Source: Ifrita kowaldi
Lineage: Eukaryota > Chordata > Aves > Passeriformes > Cinclosomatidae
Assembly: GCA_013398055.1 (NCBI GenBank)
Contig: VZRS01015031.1
Coordinates: 502,750 to 566,749 of the forward strand
Length of the DNA stretch: 64,000 nt
Direction of reading: 5' to 3'
Shown here: positions 27,201 to 39,200 of the stretch, in pieces
How positions within the stretch are numbered: position 1 is the stretch's first letter
How the letters are laid out: each line of letters starts with the position of its first letter
Translations under genes and position numbers: made by a program
The notes under the pieces: model-generated
Databases searched by the model: none
What the model saw: only the letters and a program-made list of their open reading frames with translations
What the model was told of the DNA's origin: nothing

Positions 27201-30200
27201 AAGTGCTGGTGAGTTCTTGCACACTTCTAGAAATTGGTATTTGAAATTTAGGCTGTTGGGATTTAATGAGAAAGTAGATGTAAATAAATTGTAATTTTTT
27301 TTACATTAATCATGCTTTGTAAATGGATATTATGCAATTGAAAAATTAATTATTTGCTCTTTTCACAACAGCTTACCAACTCGTAAACCAAAGATTCTTA
27401 TCTCAGTGTCAGATGGATATCAAATAAAATCTTGTTCTACTTTGTGTGCTAGAAAATACATTAATTTGTCAGTGATTAAATTTGTATAATAGGATTTAAA
27501 GAAAATGGAAGATTACTTTAATCATGAAAGATAAGCTAGCGTTTTGCAACAATAGTAAACCCAGCAGTTGCCATTAAAATCTGTCCAGTTTGCTGTAGTT
27601 CTGTGGAAATTCTTGGTTTTGAAGCAATCTGTTTTTACTTTTTTTTTTTCCTTCAGGTACATGCAGCTTTACTTCTCAAAATCATCGAGATGCTGCTTCA
27701 CAGACCATCCCTGCTCAAAGTTTAGAAGCTGTTGACTCAAAGATTCTCGTGGGTTCTGCACATCGAAAGTCATCTGCCAGATCTTCTGCTTTGATTGATA
27801 TTTTCGGACTTAAGGAGCTGTCCTCAGTAAAGAATTCAGTTACAACCTCAATTTCTGATCCTTGGATACAAAGGAGTTTCTATAAGCCATATAATCCTTC
27901 TGAACAAGGTGTTAATTTTTTACGTAAAACATTGTTTTCTTCCTCTCCAGCTGAATCCTCTGAGTCAGATTGCTCCAGCCCAAGCCCCATCATCTTCTTA
28001 GATGAAGAAGGATATCAAAAAAGCTTGAAGGCAAAACTTCAGCTGCCAAAAATTCCAGTAGTAAAAGATGGTATAGAGGATTCAGACTCAGAAGTAAGTG
28101 AATTTTTTGATAGTTTTGATCAGTTTGATGAGCTGGAACAAACCTTGGAAAACTCTTGTAAAATTACTAGGGATCCCATCCTAGGGAATCCTGCCCAGAA
28201 AAGGAGGACTGCACATGAAAAATTGTCTTCTGCAAGCATTACAATGAATCCTCAGAAATTCAAGTTTGATCGTCCCACTCTCCCAGCCAATGTAAAGAAA
28301 CCAACCCCTCGTAAGCCAGAATCACCGTATAGCAGCATCTTTGAGGTCCCGGATTCCCCTCGCCCGGTTAAAACATCAGGAGAAGAGAATGGAGGCTTCT
28401 TCAGCCCTATTAGAACATCGGCCTTCAGCCCACTAGGGAGCTGCGGTTCTTCCGAATGTTTGTGTCGAATTAATCTTGGCGGAGATGGGACAGGTCCAAG
28501 TCACCGTGATACAGCTTACAGCAGTTACTCAGCATACGCTGACAGTGTTTCATTTGAAATACTGGGTTCTGTTTTTTTTTCTGAGTCCTCATCAGAACAA
28601 GTGTGTGCAGGGAATGATTCGAAGCACAAAAGGGTTACTTTGAAAGAGAAGAAGAGGCAAGCTGCAGATCTCAAAATGAAAACTAGTAAGGAACCAGAGA
28701 AGCAAGCAAAATCGAAACATAAGTCACTAATGATCAGAGATAGCATTCAAAAGTTTGCAACTGAATTGGTTGAAAAAAGTTTTGGCAGTGCATTTAAAGA
28801 CCTCCAGAAAGGTGTTTCTTCATGCACAAATGCGCTTTGCCATTTGGCTGCTAGGTTGACTTCTTCAGTCTTTCAAATGGCTTTTTATGAGATTGGAAGA
28901 CGTAGAGCAATCTCGCTGAAGGAGCGTGCCATTAATGGCATAGCAAACTTTTTGGTGAGCGAAGCTATAACTGGTGCTTTGAAAGAATTGCGTCAGGTAA
29001 AGAAACAAATATTTACCAACACCGTTGCACGGTTTGCAGCTGACCTCGCTGAAGAACTTGTATTTGAAGGAATCATGGAAGTATGCCAGTTTTCATATCC
29101 ATCAACACCTACTGCACAGCCCTCATCATTTGATTATGAAAACAAAGTGGTAAGATCCTATGCCCGAGATTTGTCTGAATCTGTCATTCAGGAGGCATTT
29201 ATTGAACTATCTCAGGTTGATGTGACCTTCACAACACAAGCAGCCATTAGTGTTTCCATGGACAATATCAAATACGTAAGTGCAGAAAGTATGTTAGAGT
29301 CAACACAGACTTCCACAGTTTCTCCTAATTTTAATGACAGAGTAGCACTAAAGCCAATCCAAGACTCCAAGAAGGAATATACAGTACAGCAAGCTCTATT
29401 TTGTACCTCTGGTGTTGTGAGTTCAATACCTGTGCCCTTAGCTGGAAGAGCTCTTTGTCAGCAACAGGTTTCCTCTGATGCTTACAAAGCAAAAGCATCC
29501 ACTGTTCCAAATGCTAATGACAATATGAAAGTATTCAAAGACTCCACTCATCCATTTTTCACAAGCAGAAAGAGAGAGGAGGAAGTTGCTTCTTTCAGAA
29601 ATATTTATCTAACTTCAGATCACAGTCAAAGTACTGAAAGTACTCCATCACTCTTCTGTAACCAGAATGATACCAAACTAACAAATAGCAGATCTGGAAT
29701 GAACAATAATTCAGAATTAACAAGTGGGTCAAAAGGCATTAACACTTTCTCTGGAACTATGGTAGATATGATAGTAAATGAAGCTTATGAAGCCATAACC
29801 TCATCTAGAGTAACAAAAGCAGTAGAAGAGTATTCAGATTTTTTAACAAGAAAAGTAATAGATAAAAAAACTTATGTGCAAGGTATTGGTGAAGACTCCC
29901 CCAAGAGCATGTTTGCAGATCATTTGGCAGAGCATGTCATAAAACAATCTGTGGAAGAAAGTAAAACTCTGTTACGCAACACCGGTGAGAATTCAACGTG
30001 TAATGTGAGCTCACAGACTTCCAGAGATACCAATCAAAAAGAACAACGTGTGATAGAGAAGCAAGAGGCTGAGAAACAAAGTAATGTTTCTATAATTGTG
30101 GAACAACAACAGTTGCCTTCTAATAATCCATGTAAATTTCTTACTCCAACTCATTCTGTTCAGAGTTTTTTAGAATCTAAAGATTGTTGGCAGGAACAAA

Positions 30201-33200
30201 AAGGAAACAAGTTTTCTTCAAAATCACCACCGCCTTGTTCCACTGTGACTTTGGCTAAGCATGTTCTAGAGGACTGTACTGACACAGGAAGCTGTTCAAT
30301 AACGTGCTTAAACAAGCCTTCCAGAAAAAGTGATACCCAGAAACTATCAGCAGGAGCTTTGAATTACAGGCAGACTGATGGTTTTCTGCATGCAAATAGC
30401 TTTTCTTCAGAGATGTTTGGCAGTGAAGGTGCTTTGCAGATGGAAGAAAAATCAAGCCTGAAACTTGGAAATACCTGTTTAATGCCCGATACACCCCCAC
30501 CGACTCCTTTAGTACCATGTCTAGGTAGTTCTGAAACAAACCTAAGAAAACTGTCCAAGAAACTCAAGGGAGAATTAGCAAAGGAATTTGCACCTGCAAC
30601 ACCACCTTCTACACCCTACAATCCATCCATTACTGATTTGTCTGAAACTGAACACGACTCTTTGGAAAATGAGGAATTTATGCTGAAACTCATGTGGTCA
30701 CTTTCTGAAGAAGTGGAAAGTAGTGAAGATGAAGATCATTCTGAAATGCCTGTTGAGAAAGAGGAGCATTCAGCAAAAACAATTCAGTATGCAGATTGCC
30801 TAGCTAGACACATAATTTCAGTAGCGACTGAAATGGCTGCTTCCCATTTAGGTGGTAAAACAAATGAAAGAGAAGCTGGTAGGCAGGCTCAGTTAGGTAT
30901 GCAAAAGAAAAGATGCGGATGTACTGCCTTCGTAAATATCCCAGAAGAGACATGCAATTCCGTGTGGAATTATGCAGGTGATATGGCAGGAAAAGTCATC
31001 AATGAGGCCAAGAAAGTAGTGAAATCAAGGCATTGTAAGCTGTTGAGGTTGAAGCGGGTTAACTGCCAGGTGGATTGCTTTTATCTGAGAAAAGGTGATA
31101 AAGATGGTAGTTCAAAAGAATGGTGTGGCCCAGTGCGGGACCAGTGGCCCGGGGAGAGAGATTCATCTGTGCTTCCTTTACCACAAGGTTCAGGCACGAC
31201 AGGTTTGACTTCCAAGTACCCGAGCTGTGAAAGTGTGACTGACGAGTACGCAGATCATGTTATCCGGGTTCTGAAAAGAGAAGGAGGTAACGCGGAGCTG
31301 TTGGTGGATCAGTACGCCAGCAGACTTGCTTACAGGTCTATCAAATCGGGCTTGCAGCAAGCTGCTAGAAAAACCAAATTCAGATACAGCAGAAAGACAA
31401 TTCCTGGGCAAAATGCACAGGTAAATGGTAAGCTGGAGCTGATCAAAGCAGGGAATAAAGATGCAGTACAGCAAGTGAAAAGCAGTATTCATTGCTGTGA
31501 AGGCCAAACATTTGAGAGGAGCACACAGAGAATGGAATGTACAGAGTTGTTACATTTTTCCGAGTCCCTTGCTCACAGTATCACTTGTGATGTCAGGAAG
31601 AAACTGAAAATGTCGGGAGCATGTTTGCCAAAGTCTCTAACAGATTCCTGTCTATATAAAAAGACTGAATTTGATGAAGTCACAGGGGATCTCATTAAAA
31701 GAAGGTTTTCTAGGACATTGCTTCCTTTCTCCCCAGATCATAAACTCTATCATAGTACAGGTAATATAAATGAAAATGGCTACAGTGAAGGCATAATTCA
31801 AGCTATAGAACAATATGCTAGGAAAGTAGCAGATGATACTCTAGAAATGAGTTTAGAGTCAGCTGTTCTCCATGTGGCTGATAACAGAAAAAATGGGGAT
31901 AAGCTCTCATATACTGAGAAACTGTCTCCTTTTTCTGGAACTGTCTGTAGATGCTGCAGTATGAAGGAACATCGGTACTGTACAGAAAGTATGTCCCATC
32001 ATCTACCTGCACAAGAATCCTGCATTCCAATGAGGCATTTTCTTCATACTGGATTGGGTGGTGCCTGTCAAAATTCAAGAGTGTTTCAGCTCGATATTCC
32101 CAAAATTCATGTTGATGTAGAACAGAGGACAGTGTTTTCTGACAAGGGGGCTACTGCGGCCGTAGAGAAAACAGAAAGAGAGCTGAGTTACACAAGTCTG
32201 ACAGCTGACAGTGGTATTGGACAAGATGGAGTCAGTTTTGCTGAAAGCCTTACTACTGAAATAATGACATCAGCTATGACTAATATTGGTCAGGCAGTTA
32301 CCATAAGGTAATACTAATTTTCTCTTCTTTGTTGCATTTTGTACTATTAAAAGGATTGTTAATACAAATATATGCTCAGAAGAAATTTTAATATATTTTC
32401 TGAGAAAGATACACTTTATGTTCTGAATGTTTTCTTTTTATTCTTCTGGTTATATTTAAATTACTCAGAACTAGGGGAAAAATGCTTTTTTCCACCTGTG
32501 TGAGCTTGAAACTGAGGATACTCTGTATATCAGCACACATATGTTCCAGAAGGTGACTAGTAAGTGGAACTTACTGTTTCAACTTGAAAGTAGTACCTAC
32601 AGTAGTGAATACTAGTCCTTACAGGTTTTGTTGATCTATGAGCGGTTTCAGAATCCAGATTTGTTCCCTACTTGTATTTCCTCTTCAACATCTGATGCTG
32701 GCCACATGAGCCATTGCTTTGTAGTATGAAGACTTCATTTTTTGTTATGGCTGTGTTGTGATACTGTCTTTACTACTAAAGAAAAAAAAAGAAAAATAAT
32801 CTGTTACTTTAAGAAAAAAGCAACTAACTATACCACACTTTATCTTATAAAATAGTAGTACCATATCAAAGGAATAATTGACTTTGAAATTGTCATGTAT
32901 TTAGCGAAGGGTAACATACTTTAATAGGCCTATAAATGGGAAATATTTGCTACAATAAATTTGTGGCAAACAACTGTTTCCTAAAACAGACTGTGCTGTG
33001 ATCAGAGTGAAATCTCATCGGTCCAAGAGCAAGAGCAATCCTTATCATGTTGTTTTTTTAATTTTGAAGTAATACTTATATTCCTACTTTTTTTGGTTGG
33101 TTGTTTTTTTGGTTTTTGGTTGTATTTTTGTTTTTGTTTTTGTTTTTTTTTTTGGTTGGGTTTTTTTTTGGTGGTTTTTTTTTTGTGAGTGGAATTCCTC

Positions 33201-36200
33201 ACACTGGTTTCTTTCTCTGGTGTTTAGAGGGGCATCATGATGAACAATAATATTGATCTTTATATGTTCAGTGGCTAAAGGCCACTAAATTTTTCAAGGT
33301 TTGATATGAAATACATACCTACTGACAGCATAAAAGTGCTCTTGAGTAATGTATTGTTGGTCTTTGCACAGCAGGGTTGAGTCCTTACTCAATGTGTGAC
33401 GAAAAAAAGAAAGTAGTCATGTGGTAATGTTTTTCTATACCTATGGTATCAAAGACGACGCTTTGTTTAAAATTTCTAGTTCGAATATGCCAACAAGAAA
33501 ATGCAGGCGTCAAAGAGATACTGTTTATTATTGAGTTTGTGGCAAGAAGACGGTACTAGAATTTTGCTGTGACAGAATTTATAAAAGTTTCTTATATTGT
33601 CATCTAGTGTGTGATACGTAATGCATATGTTCTTTGAGAAACTGCCTTATGTAATGTAGAGAACTGGTGCTGGTATAACTAAATAAAAATGGGGAAAATG
33701 ACCTTTTTTATTACCCTGATGGGTTCCAGTTCAGCTACATATTTGTACAAATTCATGCTCACTGGAGCAAAGTGTTAGGAATGATGTGGTTAAGGTTGTC
33801 TTTTTAAATGGTGAATGTTACTGTGGCTGCTTGCTGTGTGGGAGCAGGATGATAATTTTTCTTGAACTTCCTACTGCTTCATGTATATATAGATAATCAC
33901 AGCGTGCACATGAAGGTTAGTTCATAACTGCATGTTCCCATTTTGTAAGTTGTTTCTGGTTTTGGTTTTTTTTTTTTTTTTTTTTTGTTTTTTGTTTTTT
34001 TTTTTAAATAAGTAGTTCACACTTCTTTTAAAAGTGTTTTGAAAGTGTCTTCTAAAGATTCACTCTTATGGGGTATGGTTGCTTGATTGGTTTTTGGATA
34101 AAAAAACCAAACTTACTTCCTGAGGGGAAAAATTCTGTACAAGTCATACATTGCAACACTTTCTTGAAGGAGAAGAACAGATCTTTTTATGCAGAAAGCT
34201 TTTTTTAAAAAATGGAATCCTAATATTTTAGACACCAGTTTATACTTAAGCACTTTGCCTGCAGTAGCAGACCACTTAGCTGCTTGTACTGAAGGCAGGC
34301 CGGGGAAAATAGCCAAATTTTCCTGTGGTGAACAAGTTCAGAAATGGTAAGTCTTCTGCTTGAAAAGTGTACCTCAATACACAGTCTGCAAGGCTGCAGT
34401 GCCTTCTGTACTGTATAGCAAATAATATTCCAAATGAGAGAATTCTTTGTACCACTCCCTTTGACTTCTAGTGAAAGAATTCCAAATAGCAATCCCTGAC
34501 CTAAGCCTGTTGTTTCAGATTCATTTGGTTGCACTATTTCTTGTGTTAAGAATAGGGCACAAATTAAGGGATTCCCCACCTTTTCTTTTCCAATGGAATT
34601 TACTGTCTTTGGAATGGTGTTAAATTGCTGTGAATGAACTAACAGAGATCAGCATGAAATGCAGTGATGTTTTTGTCTTAAATTTTTGTTTAGCTCTGTT
34701 GGAAGAGAAGGATTTCACTCTGTTGAATCTGTTGTTAGCCAGCAGATGAGTCTTAGTATTGGTGATGATAGCACTGGGAGTTGGTCCAATCTAAGTTTTG
34801 AAGATGAACATCCTGATGAGAGCAGCAGTTTTCTTCACCTAAGTGACAGGTAATTATAAAGATGTTAGTATAGTTAAACAGTTACCTTGGCATCAAATAA
34901 CTTATCATCAAGTGTATTTCTCCTAGGGTTTGGGGGAGAAGAGATTATTTTTGTCTTCAACACACAATGACTTTTTTTGTTAAAAATGGCTCTAATATTA
35001 TGATTTTGTTACCTTACAAAATGCTGTTGGCCATGAATGTTCATACTCTGTAAAATATGTGGAGTGTGCATTGTCATTGATGCCAGGGAGTCACATCAAG
35101 TAAAACTGTGCATATAAAATCTAAGTATTAGCAAAAGGTGTAAGCATTTTAAAAACAACCACCTGGTGTAAAATACAGTTTGAGTACAGTTTATAAGTTG
35201 TGCTCTAAAATATGAAAACTTAATCCTTGAGAAAGTGTTTTATATGGATTATTTTTGAAAAGAAGTAATAGCAGCTTAATTTGCATGATGAGCTATTTTT
35301 GTCTTTTTGGAGACTGGAATTTATAAGCTGTTCTCACTGACATTAGTGAAGTATTTATATACTGCTAACCATGGTCTTGCAGGTGTGTAATATTGGAACT
35401 TACCTGTTCAGGGTAGTAACATTTTCTGCAGAGCTTCTCACTGCACTGTCTGTGGCTGATTGATAACTAACAAAGATTAGAATGGAAATTCTAAAATCTG
35501 CAATGTCTCTGCCTGTTTCCAGGGAGAATTATATTGAGAGCAGTGGCCTGAGCTTCTATATAAGGAATGTATGAGGAACGAGTAAACTTAGTTTTTTAGG
35601 ATTGATATAACAAAGTTCAGCATTTCTGTTGAAGAATAGCAGAAATGGGAGAGATATTTTTTTCTTTAGTTAGTACTTCCAGCATTGCTGAGATTAAAGA
35701 AACTATGGGAGACGTGCTTGCTTAAGTAATGTACAAATAGGTTATTTGGTTTCAATGTGAAACTACTCAAATAAATGTCTGCAATATTTGTCATGTTTTG
35801 CTTAAGTAAATAATTCAATCAAACCACTACTATAATTTATCACTCATACACCTTAATAATTTTGTTAAAGAATACATTAACTTAGAGTTATTGTAGTAAA
35901 ACATTATCTCTTGAACAAGTGAAAATTATGATGAAAATCTGAGTATAAGGAAGAATATTCTCTATATTGGCAGTTACAGATACACAAAATATAGGTTAGT
36001 TGATAATGTGAAAAAGTATAAAAAAATTTCTGGACCAGTAGTGCCTGTATTGTGTTTGTTATTTGTTTTTGTTTATCATTCCCAAAACAGATGTAAATGA
36101 AAAGAAAGAAATTTATATAACTTGGAAGAAAATCTGTGGCTAATTAGAGGAGGAGTGATTGGAATTGACATGGTACTCAGAGAAAGGAGGGCATAATTTG

Positions 36201-39200
36201 GATAGCAAGGTGTTGATGGAGGAAACAGGCATGTGCAAATTGATCAGCTAGTTTTACAGAACTAATTGTGGCTTGGTAACAGCACCTGTGTTCATTTGTG
36301 TTGCTGAGGTGTATCAGGTGGAAGGAAGGATCTCAGGATTTGCCCTGAGTAAAAAAAGATACCCAGGGGGAGATCTGTAACAAGACAAGATTCAGTAATA
36401 ACACTCTGTTTTGGTTTAACCCCAGCTGACAGCTAAGCCCCACCTAGCCAGTCAGTCACTCCTCCCAAGGTGTGATGGGGGAGAGAATTGGAAGAGTAAA
36501 AGTGAGAACACTCATGGTTTGAGATAAAGACAGGTAAAGCAAAAGCCACGCACAAGCAAAGCAAAACAAATTAATTCACTGTTTCCTGCAGGCAGCTCCG
36601 TCAAGATGAAAGTTATTTAGAGAACTTGGTAGTTAGTTATGTAGGAAAGTGCTTGTGTCGTGTCTTCTGCTTTTCATGCCTAAATCTAGTGACTTAAATT
36701 TAGGATTAAAAAGGTCTTAAGCTTTCTCTCTAGTTAATGTATAGGTGTAAGCATAGGTGTAGACATGGGCTTTTCATCCAGCATCCAGTTTGGGTTATAA
36801 CTCAGAGCAGAAGCCTCTTGCTTTTCTTGTTACTCTTTTGCTGGCTCATGTTGAAGAGCTGCATGAGCCATTACAGAGGCATTATAATGCCTTTGTCTGT
36901 TCATTGCTTCTTTTGTGGTTACAGGAGTTTATTTTAAAGACTGTTAATTTGGCTGTTAATTTAAAGACTATTAATTACAAAAAGGTCTCATCCCTTCCTC
37001 ATACCTCATTGTAATCATATGGTTCAATATATATGATTATTTCAGACCAAGAGTGATCTCTGTAAAGTGTATTAAGTCTCTTTCCTAATCAGAACAGTAG
37101 TGTGCAGAGGTTACTCTGTTAGATTGCAAATTCTTTATCCTTTAGTCTGAGAACCAGGGCAGCTTTTACTTCTATTTATGTTCTGCATCTGTAACTTTCA
37201 GGGAAAGAGGCTATGTGAGTGTAAAGTGTTGATATCAGTAGGCTGTATTAATTTTTTTATGCCTGTAATTTAACCATTTTAAGCCAAATTTAATACTTCA
37301 TATTGAGTGTGAAAGTCTCACACAGTAGCTTGACAAATGTTTAGACCAGGTTTTCATTCTCTGCAAGTTGGTTTTTTCAGAAGCTTCTGCTCTTTGAGTT
37401 CCTTTTTTTCTTGTTTGCATAACAAGAGAACTCTTTGAATTTTCTTTGGATATGTAGTCTAAATAAGCAACAATGTACTGAACGAAGCACTTGCAACTTC
37501 TTAGACTTTTTTCATGTTATTTGGGTGTGTTTATACTGCAGGACTGCTAACCTGCTGTTACTTCACTGTTTTGAAATTAGGATCCAAGCAGGCATGCTGG
37601 AGAGCAAGGGACACTGATAGGTGATAATGTTACTGGCAAACACTTGGAAGAGATTAGTGTCTGTCTCTTGAAATGTTTTCTTCCACCATTTTGCTATTTG
37701 CCTGAGTGGTATGAGTGGAAAAGAGCTTTAACAGTCACATAAAACTTAGGTGAAGAAAACATTTTCTTGCAGCAGTTGTTCCCTGCAGTTACTCCATGGC
37801 TTCTCATGCCATCTCTAGCATTCTTGAAGAATGCTGGATATTTGGAAGTCCTGTTCTTGGAAGGCTTCCAGACATGCTCTGGAGGAGGTATGAAGTTGGG
37901 GAGCGGAGATTTAATCCTATGAGTTTCTCAATCTTGTAGATATTGACAGGCTTAACAAACTGTGCTATTTATAATGACTAAAATTGACAAGTGTAGGAAC
38001 ATGCTCAGTTTTTCCAGTTCTTTGCATTGGGTTGAATGTAGTAATAGAATAAATGCAGTATTTTTGTGAACAGGGAGTGAAGTAATTTTTTCAGTATTGT
38101 TTTCAACCCCCCTCCTTTTTTTTAAAGATCAACTTGCAGAAGTGTATTCAGATTAAAAAAAAAAAATATTTACTTCAGGAATTCCTTCACATCAGGCTAT
38201 TGGAGATTGTTACTGGATTTTTTTTGGTGTGAGATGGAAGGATTTGATTTTATATGTGAAGCTGTCTTCACAATGCATAATTTTATTAACTTTTAGCTGC
38301 TCCTTAAGCAAATAATACAGATGTAATCCATATTCCTATGAGTAATCCTTTTGAAATTGTTGCGCTTCTATAAATAACGAGCGATGTGCTTAGACCTGAG
38401 GACAGAATTCCTTCTAGCATTGATGTGGAAAATTAATGAGTACAAATAGTTTCACCTGTGTGCTGAAACCTGCTAGTTTTGCATTATTGTGCATTTTGCT
38501 GCTCTGGATAGCACTGAGGCTCATGTTTGTTCCAGCAAACCTGTCTAGAAAGTTTCAGTGCTCTTGCATTAAATGTCTTGAGAAAAGAGTTGTAAGGAAA
38601 ATGAAGGTTCTAGTTTGAGCTATTGTTCTTTTCTAGTTCAGCTGTCTTCTCTTCTTCTCCTGGCAGTAATGGTAACAGCAGTAGCTGGAGCAGTCTTGGT
38701 TTAGAAGGGGATATGTATGAGGAGAATTTATCCTTTCCAACATCAGACAGGTTGGTTGAGTTGAGAAATATAAACCAGATGGGTTCCTCATAATTAATGC
38801 ATGAAATCATCATTTTTGAAAATAAAAATACAGTGCATTTTTTATGCTGATACATTATTCACACTCTTCTCACTTAATCACAATATTATTTTTTCATTAA
38901 TTAATCCACGCTGAATGATTAAATTTTGCTGTGCTAAAACTGATGAATGTGTTTTGCTTGCAAAAAGGTCCCTTTTTTGCATGTTCTTGCCTGCAATTTT
39001 ACAAGTCTTTAGATTTACTTTTTTCATGCAAACTAGAGCTTGCTTCCTACAGGATTTCTGGGGATTTTCCCTTTAGCTTGTGTAAACTTTCAAAATTGCT
39101 TAGTAATTAGTTTTTGTAGACCACTTATGGCTTACCTATAGCTGTTCATATCTGGGACATAAGATGGCTCAACCTTTCCACATATGAAGCAAAACTATTA

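Larger units (their letters stand above)
32308..34693 (+). other. AKAP11 intron 7
   Basis: Phase 2 intron from GTAATA to TTTTGTTTAG. It contains a T/G-rich low-complexity stretch at 33087-33186 and a T tract at 33967-34005. No gene or diagnostic transposon end seen. Confidence 0.75.

Noticed and set aside
27749..32311. A 1520-codon ORF beginning with GTG
   Set aside because: It is the giant internal exon of AKAP11. The GTG is not a start codon; the exon is entered by splicing at 27657 and left at 32307.
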